The notes under the pieces were generated by a model. The model made no database searches, was not told where the DNA came from, and saw only the letters and a list, made by a program, of their open reading frames with translations. DNA of 64,000 nucleotides. Source: Blautia sp. Marseille-P3087. Its GTDB lineage: Bacteria; Bacillota; Clostridia; Lachnospirales; Lachnospiraceae. Location: positions 124,001 through 188,000 of the forward strand of contig NZ_LT635539.1 in assembly GCF_900120195.1 (NCBI RefSeq), read 5' to 3'. Below, piece after piece: positions 8,779 through 16,963 of the stretch. A program made the translations under genes and the position numbers. How positions within the stretch are numbered: position 1 is the stretch's first letter; the number at the start of each line of letters is the position of its first letter.

Positions 8779-10152
8779 ATGAGATATTTATTAAAGAACG
8801 GAACTGTTGTTTCAGGAGAAAAATCAGAGCAGATGGATATACTGATAGAAGGGGAAAAGATTGCAGCAGTCGGACATAATCTGCAGGCTGAAGACGCAAA
8901 AGTGATTGACGCAGAGGGAAAACTTCTGTTTCCGGGATTTATTGACGGTCATACACATTTTGATCTGGAAGTTGCGTCAACTGTGACGGCAGATGATTTT
9001 GAGACCGGTACAAAAGCAGCAATCCTCGGCGGAACGACGCTGGTCATCGATTATGCTTCGCAGGACAAGGGTGGTCATACGCTCAAAGAAGGCCTTAAAA
9101 AATGGCATCAGAAGGCAGATAACAAATGTTCCTGTGACTATTCTTTCCACATGTCGATCGTAGAGTGGAACGAAAAGACGGAAGCGGAAGTTCAGGATAT
9201 GATCGATCAGGGAATTACCAGCTTCAAGCTGTATATGACTTATCCGGCGATGATCGTTAATGATTGTGATATGTACAAAATTCTCAAAAAACTTGGCGAA
9301 TGCGGTTGTTTTGCCGGTGTACACTGTGAAAATGCCGGAGTGATCGATGCTCTGATTGAAGAGGCAAAAAAAGCAGGTAGACTTGGACCGGAAAATCATC
9401 CGCTTGTCCGTCCGGACGATATGGAAGCAGAGGCAGTTCACCGCCTTCTGGTGATTGCAAAAGAAGCCAAAGCACCGGTCATGGTCGTGCATCTGACAAA
9501 TAAAAAAGCACTGGAAGAAGTACGCAGGGCAAGAAAAGCAGGACAGACTGTTTATGCAGAGACCTGCCCACAGTATCTGCTGCTTGAAGACAGTGTTTAT
9601 TCAAAACCGGATTTTCAGGGTGCTGTTTATGTATGTGCGCCTCCAATCCGCAAAAAAGAAGATCAGGAGTGCCTGTGGAAGGCTCTTGCAGAGGAAGAAC
9701 TTCAGACCATAGCGACAGATCAGTGCAGCTTTACACTGGCACAGAAGGCACTTGGAAAAGATGATTTTACAAAGATACCGGGAGGTCTTCCGGGTGTGCA
9801 GACGCGGGGAACACTTATTTATACATATGGTGTGCGTGAGGGCAGAATCACGCAGGAACAGATGTGTAAATTCCTGTCAGAAAATCCTGCAAAACTGTAT
9901 GGCATTTATCCACAAAAAGGTGTGATTGCACCGGGAAGTGACGCGGATATCGTATTGATTGATCCAGAGAAAGAAAGCGTGATTTCGGCTGCAACACATG
10001 CGTATAATACTGATAACAATCCATTCGAGGGATTTGAACTGAAATGCGGTATTGACAAGGTTTTCCTTCGTGGAAATCTTGCAGTTGATGATGGCAAACT
10101 GGTTCAGGAAAAACTGGGAAAATACATTTTCAGAGGTAAAAAACAAATCTGA
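8779..10152 (+). CDS. Dihydropyrimidinase / D-hydantoinase family amidohydrolase
   Basis: A 457-residue protein, the usual length. ATG 8779 is preceded by GGGGGTGG. The cyclic amidohydrolase metal centre is complete: H58 and H60 (DGHTHFD), Lys150 as the carbamylated lysine (SFKLYMTY), H182 (HCENAG), H238 (VHLTNKK) and D314 (ATDQCSF). It should hydrolyse cyclic amides such as dihydropyrimidines or hydantoins; the exact substrate is open. One oddity is Gln315 after the metal Asp, where this family usually has His (TDH). It is the first gene of a pair with hydE (17-base gap) and lies opposite a PAS-HTH regulator, suggesting inducible nitrogen-heterocycle catabolism. Confidence 0.88.
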   Translation: MRYLLKNGTVVSGEKSEQMDILIEGEKIAAVGHNLQAEDAKVIDAEGKLLFPGFIDGHTHFDLEVASTVTADDFETGTKAAILGGTTLVIDYASQDKGGHTLKEGLKKWHQKADNKCSCDYSFHMSIVEWNEKTEAEVQDMIDQGITSFKLYMTYPAMIVNDCDMYKILKKLGECGCFAGVHCENAGVIDALIEEAKKAGRLGPENHPLVRPDDMEAEAVHRLLVIAKEAKAPVMVVHLTNKKALEEVRRARKAGQTVYAETCPQYLLLEDSVYSKPDFQGAVYVCAPPIRKKEDQECLWKALAEEELQTIATDQCSFTLAQKALGKDDFTKIPGGLPGVQTRGTLIYTYGVREGRITQEQMCKFLSENPAKLYGIYPQKGVIAPGSDADIVLIDPEKESVISAATHAYNTDNNPFEGFELKCGIDKVFLRGNLAVDDGKLVQEKLGKYIFRGKKQI

Positions 10153-10169
10153 CCGAATGGGGATAGAAT

Positions 10170-11216
10170 ATGAAAAATTTAATAGATAAACTGCACCAGA
10201 AGAATTTCTTAAGTGCAGAGGAGTTTCACCGGCTTCTTGCAAATCGTTCACAGGAAGATGAGGAGTATGCGAGAAATCTTGCAAATCAGGTACGACAGCA
10301 GGTGTATGGAAATAAAATCTATGTACGTGGACTGATCGAGTTTACAAACTACTGCAAAAATGACTGTTTTTACTGTGGCATTCGGAGAAGTAACAGGGAG
10401 GCACAGAGATATCGCCTGACAGAAGAAGACATTTTGACATGCTGTGCCGAAGGATATGAACTCGGTTTTCGGACGTTTGTTCTTCAGGGAGGAGAAGATC
10501 CGTTTTTTACCGATGAAAAGATAGTGCACATGATTCATGAAATCAAGAAAAAATATCCGGACTGCGCACTGACACTTTCCATTGGTGAAAAATCCGAAGA
10601 AAGCTATCGTGCCTTTCGCGAGGCAGGCGCTGACCGTTATCTCCTGAGGCATGAAACTGCGGATACACGTCACTACAGCAGACTTCATCCATATGAGATG
10701 TCGTGTGAACACCGCAAAAACTGTCTGCGTACATTGAAGAAACTGGGATTTCAGACCGGTGCCGGATTTATGGTCGGCTCACCACTTCAGACGATTGATG
10801 ATCTGGTGGCGGATTTCCTGTTTCTGAAAGAACTGGATCCGGAGATGGTGGGAATCGGGCCGTTTATCCCGCACAAAGATACTCCGTTTGCCGAGGAGCG
10901 AGGAGGAACGCTGGAGGATACATTGTTTTATCTGGCGCTTCTGCGTCTGATGCTTCCACATGTATTGCTGCCGGCGACAACGGCGCTTGGAACAATTCAT
11001 CCAGAAGGACGTGAAATGGGGGTACTTTCAGGGGCAAATGTCGTAATGCCGAACCTTTCTCCGATTTCTGTCCGAAAAAAATACATGCTCTACGATGGCA
11101 AAATTTGTACAGGAGATGAATCAGCACAGTGCAGAAGCTGTCTGTCGGGGCGGATGAAACAAATTGGCTGTGAAATCGTTACAGACAGAGGCGATTATAG
11201 GAAAAGTGAAGAATAG
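10170..11216 (+). CDS. hydE: [FeFe]-hydrogenase maturation radical SAM protein HydE
   Basis: A 348-residue protein. The radical-SAM cluster motif is C62-x3-C66-x2-C69 (YCKNDCFYCG). The C-terminal C-x7-C-x2-C (CTGDESAQCRSC) is the site of the accessory cluster known in HydE. HydE builds part of the di-iron subcluster of the hydrogenase H-cluster. Its usual partners hydF and hydG and the hydrogenase genes are not in this window. Here it directly follows the hydantoinase gene with a weak GGGGA ribosome site, an unusual pairing that may be simple read-through or may hint at a different role. Confidence 0.9.
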   Translation: MKNLIDKLHQKNFLSAEEFHRLLANRSQEDEEYARNLANQVRQQVYGNKIYVRGLIEFTNYCKNDCFYCGIRRSNREAQRYRLTEEDILTCCAEGYELGFRTFVLQGGEDPFFTDEKIVHMIHEIKKKYPDCALTLSIGEKSEESYRAFREAGADRYLLRHETADTRHYSRLHPYEMSCEHRKNCLRTLKKLGFQTGAGFMVGSPLQTIDDLVADFLFLKELDPEMVGIGPFIPHKDTPFAEERGGTLEDTLFYLALLRLMLPHVLLPATTALGTIHPEGREMGVLSGANVVMPNLSPISVRKKYMLYDGKICTGDESAQCRSCLSGRMKQIGCEIVTDRGDYRKSEE

Positions 11217-11262
11217 GTGTTACTGTCCACAGGCAGGAGATGAGCATCACAATAAAAAAGGC

Positions 11263-11292
11263 TTGCATAATGCCCCGAAGTTGGGGTATAGT
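11263..11292 (+). promoter_or_regulatory. Promoter of the SH3 lipoprotein gene
   Basis: TTGCAT (11263-11268), an 18-nt spacer and TATAGT (11287-11292). The spacer contains the small inverted repeat CCCC-gaagtt-GGGG. Confidence 0.5.
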
Positions 11293-11333
11293 GTCTATAT
11301 GCGTTGTTATGCTATAAAGGAGGAAATATTTTT

Positions 11334-11795
11334 ATGAAGAAATCCAGATTACTGATCCTGCTTGCAGCTCTGGCAGTGGCAGCGTCCGGATGCGGATACA
11401 GCACCGGAGGAGAGGATTCCACTGTGACTGTGATCGAAGCAACTCCGACTCCAACTGCAACTCCTACACCGGAAGCTACACCGACTCCGGAAGCTACACC
11501 GACTCCGGCCCAGGAAATGTCACAGACAGCAGCAGGTGTAAATATCATAAAACAAAATGCTACATATTATGCGATTGAAGGTGTAAATGTTCGTTCGGAC
11601 TGCAGTACAGATGCCGAGATCATTACCGGTACGACGGTGGGACAGGCACTGACCAGTACAGGTGTCAGCGAAGACGGACAGTGGGTTGAAGTAACTATCA
11701 ATAACCAGACCGGTTATGTAAGTGCCAAGTATGTTTCCAAAGAAGCACCGGCAGGTACCGCCGCGACAGACACGACTGCGCAGGCTGTACAGTAA
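11334..11795 (+). CDS. SH3-domain lipoprotein
   Basis: A 153-residue protein. ATG 11334 is chosen because AAAGGAGG lies at 11317-11324. A lipoprotein signal peptide ends in a lipobox near ASGC. A Thr/Pro spacer of repeated ATPTPE units follows at residues 38-62, then a bacterial SH3 domain (GVNVRSDCSTDAEIITGTT...GYVSAKYV) ends the protein. SH3b domains bind cell-wall peptides, so this is a surface-anchored wall-binding protein of unknown task. It is monocistronic: own promoter and own terminator. Confidence 0.8.
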   Translation: MKKSRLLILLAALAVAASGCGYSTGGEDSTVTVIEATPTPTATPTPEATPTPEATPTPAQEMSQTAAGVNIIKQNATYYAIEGVNVRSDCSTDAEIITGTTVGQALTSTGVSEDGQWVEVTINNQTGYVSAKYVSKEAPAGTAATDTTAQAVQ

Positions 11796-11815
11796 ATAAG
11801 ACTATATATGCACAA

Positions 11816-11850
11816 AGAAACACCGGACTTTATGTAAGCCCGGTGTTTTT
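11816..11850 (+). terminator. Intrinsic terminator after the SH3 lipoprotein gene
   Basis: AAACACCGG pairs with CCGGTGTTTTT around an internal CTT/AAG stem, followed by a T-run. Confidence 0.85.
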
Positions 11851-11892
11851 GTTCGTTGTCTGAAAGTACATTCAGGTAATGGTCTGGTCAGT

Positions 11893-12372
11893 TTATTCCG
11901 GATAAGTAAGGCGGTCCGGCTGAATGTCATAGAGGACATTTTTGAGATACTTGTCGGCAAGATATTTTGCCATGCCAAGATTCATATCGAGATAGTTACC
12001 GCAGTCTTTTGCGGATGCCCCCGGAATCTCTCCCTCGAAATCACGGATAAATTCAAACATTTCAATCATCAGAGGTACGATATCTTTGGACTCATAATCT
12101 CCTGCGAGAAGCAGATAGTTGCCGGTACGGCAGCCCATCGGTCCCCAGTAGATGATCTTTGGTCCAAATTCTGCATGGTTACGGAGAAAAGTAGCTGCGA
12201 GATGTTCCATGGCATGCAGTTCAGCAGTATTCATGACTGGTTCTTCATTCGGGGAGGTCATACGGATATCAAAAGTGGTGATTACTTCCTCTCCGAGATA
12301 ATCCTTACGGGAAACATAAATGCCCGGCTGCAGTTTGATATGGTCAATCGTAAAACTTGCGATTTTTTTCAT
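11893..12372 (-). CDS. luxS: S-ribosylhomocysteine lyase LuxS
   Basis: A 159-residue protein on the minus strand. Motif H53-x-x-E56-H57 (HAMEHLAATFLRN) and C124 (KDCGNYL) supply the metal ligands; E56 and C81 (GPMGCRTGNYLL) are the catalytic residues known for LuxS. It cleaves S-ribosylhomocysteine to homocysteine and the AI-2 precursor DPD. It stands alone here between two lipoprotein genes; the partner pfs/mtnN gene is not adjacent. Confidence 0.97.
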   Translation of the reverse strand: MKKIASFTIDHIKLQPGIYVSRKDYLGEEVITTFDIRMTSPNEEPVMNTAELHAMEHLAATFLRNHAEFGPKIIYWGPMGCRTGNYLLLAGDYESKDIVPLMIEMFEFIRDFEGEIPGASAKDCGNYLDMNLGMAKYLADKYLKNVLYDIQPDRLTYPE

Positions 12373-12481
12373 TAAAAATTCATTCCTTTCATATATGATT
12401 TAGATGTATATTATGTATGACATTGCTGTATCTATTGTAACAGAGCGGCGCGCTTGATACAAGCAGTGGTTTTGACCGGAA

Positions 12482-12510
12482 TTGACTTTATTTTCGCATA
12501 ATGTTACACT
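12482..12510 (+). promoter_or_regulatory. Promoter of the cyclophilin lipoprotein gene
   Basis: TTGACT (12482-12487), a 17-nt spacer and TACACT (12505-12510), about 37 bases before the ATG. Confidence 0.55.
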
Positions 12511-12547
12511 GTGGATATTGTAAGAAAAAGAAAAGGAGGATCAGATC

Positions 12548-13360
12548 ATGAAATCCAGAGTTCTTGCAGTGCTTTTTGCGGCAATGCTGACAGCGGGTAC
12601 ACTTGCCGGATGTGGCAGCAAAGCAGCAGAAAACACAGAGACCAAAACAGAAGACACAAAAGAAGAAACTGCCAATGATACAGAAGAAAACGTGAGTGAT
12701 ACGGAAGATTCAGAAGAGGAAGATGCTTCTGAAGCAGATACAACAGTGACATTGGAAGATTCGGAGGAAGGAGATGCAGAAGAAGAGGCAGGAGATTCTG
12801 TGTTTTCAGATGCTTCCGAAGATGAAAATGCAATTGTGGAAATTGATACAAGTAAAGAACTGACAGGAATCCATCATGCAGATATCAATATCCGTGACTA
12901 TGGAGAGATTCAGGTAGAGCTTGATGCAGATACAGCACCAGTTACGGTTACAAATTTTGTAAAACTGGTACAGGATGATTTCTATGACGGACTTACTTTC
13001 TGGCGCATCATGGATGGATTTATGATGCAGGGCGGAGATCCGAAGGGAAATGGAACAGGCGGTTCCGGTGAGACGATCAAAGGTGAATTTTCCAGTAATG
13101 GTGTAGACAATGACATTTCTCATACGCGGGGAACGATCTCTATGGCGAGATCTACCGATCCGGACAGTGCAAGCTCCCAGTTCTTTATTGTACAGTCAGA
13201 CAGCACTTTTCTGGATGGAGATTATGCAGCATTTGGACATGTTACAGAAGGAATGGACATTGTAGATAAGATCTGTAAGGAAGCAAAGCCTACAGATGAT
13301 AATGGTTCGATCAAGGCAGATGAGCAGCCGGTGATCGAGAGCATTCGAATGACAGACTGA
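12548..13360 (+). CDS. Cyclophilin-type peptidyl-prolyl isomerase lipoprotein
   Basis: A 270-residue protein with AAAGGAGG at 12532-12539. The signal peptide ends in the lipobox LAGC. Residues 25-95 are a very acidic linker (Glu/Asp/Thr). The rest is a cyclophilin domain: FVKLVQDDFYDGLTFWRI, GFMMQGGDP, GTISMARSTDPDSASSQFFI. It should help fold exported proteins at the outer face of the membrane. It is monocistronic and ends at a terminator. Confidence 0.92.
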   Translation: MKSRVLAVLFAAMLTAGTLAGCGSKAAENTETKTEDTKEETANDTEENVSDTEDSEEEDASEADTTVTLEDSEEGDAEEEAGDSVFSDASEDENAIVEIDTSKELTGIHHADINIRDYGEIQVELDADTAPVTVTNFVKLVQDDFYDGLTFWRIMDGFMMQGGDPKGNGTGGSGETIKGEFSSNGVDNDISHTRGTISMARSTDPDSASSQFFIVQSDSTFLDGDYAAFGHVTEGMDIVDKICKEAKPTDDNGSIKADEQPVIESIRMTD

Positions 13361-13372
13361 TTTCAGAGTAAG

Positions 13373-13412
13373 AAAGGCCGATATATCAAATTAAGGTATA
13401 CCGGTCTTTTTT
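13373..13412. terminator. Intrinsic terminator between cyclophilin and mnmM genes
   Basis: AAAGGCCGATATATC pairs with GGTATACCGGTCTTT (one mismatch and G-U pairs), then a T-run. It lies between convergent genes. Confidence 0.75.
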
Positions 13413-13471
13413 ATACCCAAATATGCAAGAGAAGCTGCCAGTGTCAGGTCCTCTGTATGTGCGCCCTGTTA

Positions 13472-14035
13472 CTACTGACGTATGATCAGCACAGGGATGG
13501 GCGGATTGTTCGGACGGTTATAATAGTCGCTTCGTATTACCAGATACTTGTGCGAATCCAGGTTTTTCAGCCAGGAGAGGACAGCATCGCGTTCCTCAAA
13601 CCCGGAATCGCCTCCGCTGTAGATGCAAAGAGAGATGAGACCGCCTTTTTTCAGAAGGGAAAGACTCCTGGTGAGTGCTTCGATGCTGGAAGAAGCCTGG
13701 GTGGCTTTTGTGTGATCGCCACCGGGAAGATAGCCAAGATTAAACACAATACAGCTGACAGATTCGGGCTGTACATAGTGATCCATGTTTGTATGAGATT
13801 CCAGAAGCAGTGTGTAATTTTGGGGAGCATCTGCATCCAGAAGTCGCTGACGTGTATGAGCGAGTGCCTGTTCCTGGATATCAAAGGCATATACATGACC
13901 TGTTTCCTTACATAATGAACTAAGAAGAATGGTATCGTTGCCGTTTCCCATTGTGGCATCAATGCAGATGTCTCCGGGCTGCACCTGTTCTGTGATAAAG
14001 CGGGCACACCATTGCGTGATCTGAACTGCTTTCAT
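13472..14035 (-). CDS. mnmM: tRNA methyltransferase MnmM (YtqB family)
   Basis: A 187-residue class I SAM-dependent methyltransferase. It has DATMGNGNDTILL (SAM loop), an acidic strand end (VYAFDIQE) and the family-specific FNLGYLPGGDH. This rRNA_methylase-like family (PF06962) includes B. subtilis YtqB, now known as MnmM, which methylates nm5s2U34 to mnm5s2U34 in tRNA. It is a single gene on the minus strand. Confidence 0.85.
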   Translation of the reverse strand: MKAVQITQWCARFITEQVQPGDICIDATMGNGNDTILLSSLCKETGHVYAFDIQEQALAHTRQRLLDADAPQNYTLLLESHTNMDHYVQPESVSCIVFNLGYLPGGDHTKATQASSSIEALTRSLSLLKKGGLISLCIYSGGDSGFEERDAVLSWLKNLDSHKYLVIRSDYYNRPNNPPIPVLIIRQ

Positions 14036-14135
14036 AAAGACCTCCGTAAAACTGTATTCTTCTGGATACTATAGTACAGATTTTCTATTTCTTCAATAAA
14101 ATGCTGTATAAAAAATCGAACACTGGAAAAATACG

Positions 14136-14163
14136 TTGCAATTACAGACAGGACTGTTATAAT
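14136..14163 (+). promoter_or_regulatory. Promoter of the coaBC operon
   Basis: TTGCAA (14136-14141), a 16-nt spacer and perfect TATAAT (14158-14163). Confidence 0.65.
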
Positions 14164-14206
14164 GAAACAGATGTAAAAAGCGTGAACGTCAAAGGAGGAG
14201 AAGACT

Positions 14207-15412
14207 ATGTTACAGGGGAAGACCGTTCTTCTGGGAGTGACCGGAAGTATTGCGGCATATAAGATTGCATATCTTGCCAGCGCACTGAAGAAACTTCATG
14301 CACAGGTTCATGTACTGATGACAAAAAATGCCACAAACTTTATCAATCCGATCACATTTGAATCTCTGACAGGAAACAAATGTCTGGTAGATACCTTTGA
14401 CCGGAATTTTCAGTTTCAGGTGGAGCATGTATCAATTGCAAAGCAGGCGGATGTGGTGATGATCGCACCGGCGAGCGCAAATGTGATCGGCAAGCTTGCA
14501 CATGGAATTGCAGATGACATGCTGACAACTACGATCATGGCATGTAAATGTAAAAAAATCATTTCACCAGCCATGAACACCAATATGTACGAAAATCCGA
14601 TTGTTCAGGACAATCTGGCAATTCTGCAGCATTATGGCTATGAAGTGATCGAACCTGCGAGCGGTTATCTTGCATGTGGAGATACGGGAGCCGGTAAGAT
14701 GCCGGAGCCGGAAATGCTTCTTGAATATATCCTTCGGGAGATCGCGAAGGAAAAAGATCTGTCAGGGCGTAAAGTTCTGGTAACCGCAGGTCCGACACAG
14801 GAAGCCATCGATCCGGTACGCTATATTACGAATCATTCATCGGGAAAGATGGGATATGCCCTGGCAAAAGCAGCAATGCTCCGTGGAGCACAGGTGACTC
14901 TGGTCAGTGGTCCGTGTGCCATCGAACCGCCGCCGTTTGTAAAGCTTGTTCCGATAGTAACGGCTAAAGAGATGTTTGATGCAGTGACCTCTGTAAGCTT
15001 TGAGCAGGACATTATTATTAAAGCGGCCGCAGTTGCAGATTATCGTCCTGCGAAGGTGTTTGATGATAAGGTCAAGAAGCAGGAAGGCCAGATGAGCATT
15101 GAACTGGAAAAAACGGATGATATCCTTCAGTATCTGGGGGACAACCGTGTTCCGGGACAGTTTTTATGTGGATTTTCGATGGAAACACAAAATATGCTTG
15201 GTAATTCCAGAGCCAAACTTGGCAAGAAACATCTGGATATGGTGGCAGCCAACAATCTTAAAGTGGCAGGAGCCGGATTCCAGGGAGATACCAATGTGCT
15301 GACTCTGATTACACAGGATGAGGACGTATCACTCCAGCTTATGAGCAAGGAGGATGCAGCCAATATCATTCTGGATAAAATCCTTTCGATCATGAAAGAA
15401 AGGAAACAGTAA
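14207..15412 (+). CDS. coaBC: Bifunctional phosphopantothenoylcysteine decarboxylase / phosphopantothenate-cysteine ligase
   Basis: A 401-residue protein with AAAGGAGGAG upstream. The N-terminal CoaC half (to about residue 185) has the flavin-binding GSIAAYK, the APASANVIGK motif, PAMNTNMY and the lid Cys in ASGYLACGDTGAGKMPE. The C-terminal CoaB half has VTAGPTQEAIDPVRYI and KAAAVADYRP. It performs two successive steps of coenzyme A synthesis. It lies upstream of a pantothenate-type ECF substrate-binding gene and coaX, forming a vitamin B5 uptake-to-CoA group. Confidence 0.97.
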   Translation: MLQGKTVLLGVTGSIAAYKIAYLASALKKLHAQVHVLMTKNATNFINPITFESLTGNKCLVDTFDRNFQFQVEHVSIAKQADVVMIAPASANVIGKLAHGIADDMLTTTIMACKCKKIISPAMNTNMYENPIVQDNLAILQHYGYEVIEPASGYLACGDTGAGKMPEPEMLLEYILREIAKEKDLSGRKVLVTAGPTQEAIDPVRYITNHSSGKMGYALAKAAMLRGAQVTLVSGPCAIEPPPFVKLVPIVTAKEMFDAVTSVSFEQDIIIKAAAVADYRPAKVFDDKVKKQEGQMSIELEKTDDILQYLGDNRVPGQFLCGFSMETQNMLGNSRAKLGKKHLDMVAANNLKVAGAGFQGDTNVLTLITQDEDVSLQLMSKEDAANIILDKILSIMKERKQ

Positions 15413-15507
15413 CCCGTTCACCAGGAAGCGGGTAAATAAAATTCATATGCCCGCAATTCTGCACCGTATTGTATCCCGCGTAAGGGAACGATAACAAGGA
15501 GGAAAAC

Positions 15508-16146
15508 ATGAAAACAAAGAAATTTAACACATCACAGCTCACCATTCTGGGACTTATGTCCGGCATCCTTTTTCTGATGGCCTACACACCGCTTGGTTAT
15601 CTCAATGTAGGACCGCTGGCAGTCACCTTTAATGTGATTCCGGTTGCAATCTGTGCCATTGTCCTTGGACCGACAGGAGGCGCTGTTGCAGGTGCCGTAT
15701 TTGGACTGACCAGCTATATGCAGGCTATGGGAATCGGTGGAGTAAGTGCTCTCGGCTCAGCTCTTTTTCAGATCAGCCCGGTACTGACTGCTATTCAGTG
15801 CTTTGTACCGCGTATTCTGGATGGTATCTGCCTCGGATTAATTTACAGAGTCGTACACAAAAAAGCGAACACCTATGTATCCTGCGCAGTTACAGGATTC
15901 TTTTCCGCTTTTCTGAATACCCTGTTTTTTATGAGTGCACTTGTTATGATGTTTGGAAATACAGAACTGATCCAGAATCTTATGGGTGGAAGAAATATCA
16001 TCGTAGGATGCTGCGTGATGGTTGGGTTCAATGCAATCAGTGAGATGATTTCTTCTACGATCATCACTGCTGCAGTAGGAACTGCTCTTTCAAAAGCACA
16101 TCTGATTCCGGCAGCCCAGATTGCAAAACCAGATACTGCTGCATAA
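15508..16146 (+). CDS. ECF transporter S component, probably pantothenate (PanT-like)
   Basis: A 212-residue integral membrane protein with about six helices and the S-component features MSGILFLMAYTPLGYLNVG and GPTGGAVAGAVFGLTSYMQ. RBS AAGGAGG precedes ATG 15508. ECF S components give the substrate specificity and share the EcfAA'T energising module, which is encoded elsewhere. Position between coaBC and coaX strongly suggests pantothenate as substrate; that is context, not sequence proof. Confidence 0.85.
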   Translation: MKTKKFNTSQLTILGLMSGILFLMAYTPLGYLNVGPLAVTFNVIPVAICAIVLGPTGGAVAGAVFGLTSYMQAMGIGGVSALGSALFQISPVLTAIQCFVPRILDGICLGLIYRVVHKKANTYVSCAVTGFFSAFLNTLFFMSALVMMFGNTELIQNLMGGRNIIVGCCVMVGFNAISEMISSTIITAAVGTALSKAHLIPAAQIAKPDTAA

Positions 16147-16196
16147 AAAGTATATAGATCCACAGGTGTGGACATACAGGATTGGAATGAAAAACT

Positions 16197-16961
16197 ATGA
16201 TTTTAGCTATTGATATCGGAAATACCAACATTGTTGTTGGCTGCATTGACAAAGAAAAAATATATTTGACAGAGCGTATTTCTACGATACGTACCAAGAC
16301 CGAACTGGAGTATGCAATCGATATCAAGACGATTCTTGATATTCATCATATCAATCGTGCAGATATTGAAGGAGCAATCATTTCTTCCGTTGTTCCGCAG
16401 ATCACATTCGCCGCGCGTCTTGCGGTACAGAAGATTCTTAAGAAAGATGCGATGATCGTAGGTCCGGGAGTGAAGACCGGGCTGAATATCCTTCTGGATA
16501 ATCCGGGAGAGATGGGAGCTGACCGCGTGGCTGATGCAGTGGCAGCTCTTGCACAGTATCCTGTTCCGCTTGTGATCGTAGATATGGGGACAGCAACAAC
16601 AATTTCTGTAGTGGACGATAAGAAGCATTACATCGGGGGAATGATCCTTCCGGGGGTACAGATCTCGCTGGATGCACTGACAAGCAGAGCATCGCAGTTA
16701 AGTGGAATCAGTATTGAAGAACCAAAGAAGATTATCGGCAAGAATACAGTGGATTGTATGAAGAGTGGAATTCTCTATGGAAATGCAGCTGCGGTAGACG
16801 GTATCATTGATCGGATCGAGGAAGAACTGGGACAGAAAGTTACAGTGATCGCGACAGGAGGAATGTCCAGAAAAATCGTCCCGCACTGTAAACGCGAGAT
16901 GATCCTGGACGGAGATCTTCTCCTGAAGGGACTTCAGATCATATACGACAAAAACAAATAA
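16197..16961 (+). CDS. coaX: Type III pantothenate kinase
   Basis: A 254-residue protein with the ASKHA-fold signatures of CoaX: DIGNTNIVVG (phosphate 1), GADRVADAVAA, VDMGTATTISVV (phosphate 2) and GGMILPGVQIS. It phosphorylates pantothenate, the first step of CoA synthesis. Its stop is 2 bases from the stop of the convergent pseudouridine synthase gene. Confidence 0.96.
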   Translation: MILAIDIGNTNIVVGCIDKEKIYLTERISTIRTKTELEYAIDIKTILDIHHINRADIEGAIISSVVPQITFAARLAVQKILKKDAMIVGPGVKTGLNILLDNPGEMGADRVADAVAALAQYPVPLVIVDMGTATTISVVDDKKHYIGGMILPGVQISLDALTSRASQLSGISIEEPKKIIGKNTVDCMKSGILYGNAAAVDGIIDRIEEELGQKVTVIATGGMSRKIVPHCKREMILDGDLLLKGLQIIYDKNK

Positions 16962-16963
16962 AA

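Noticed and set aside
15413-15507. Riboswitch between coaBC and the PanT-like gene
   Set aside because: The region has short GC-rich complementary bits (CCCG/CGGG) but no conserved riboswitch core I recognise and no terminator.
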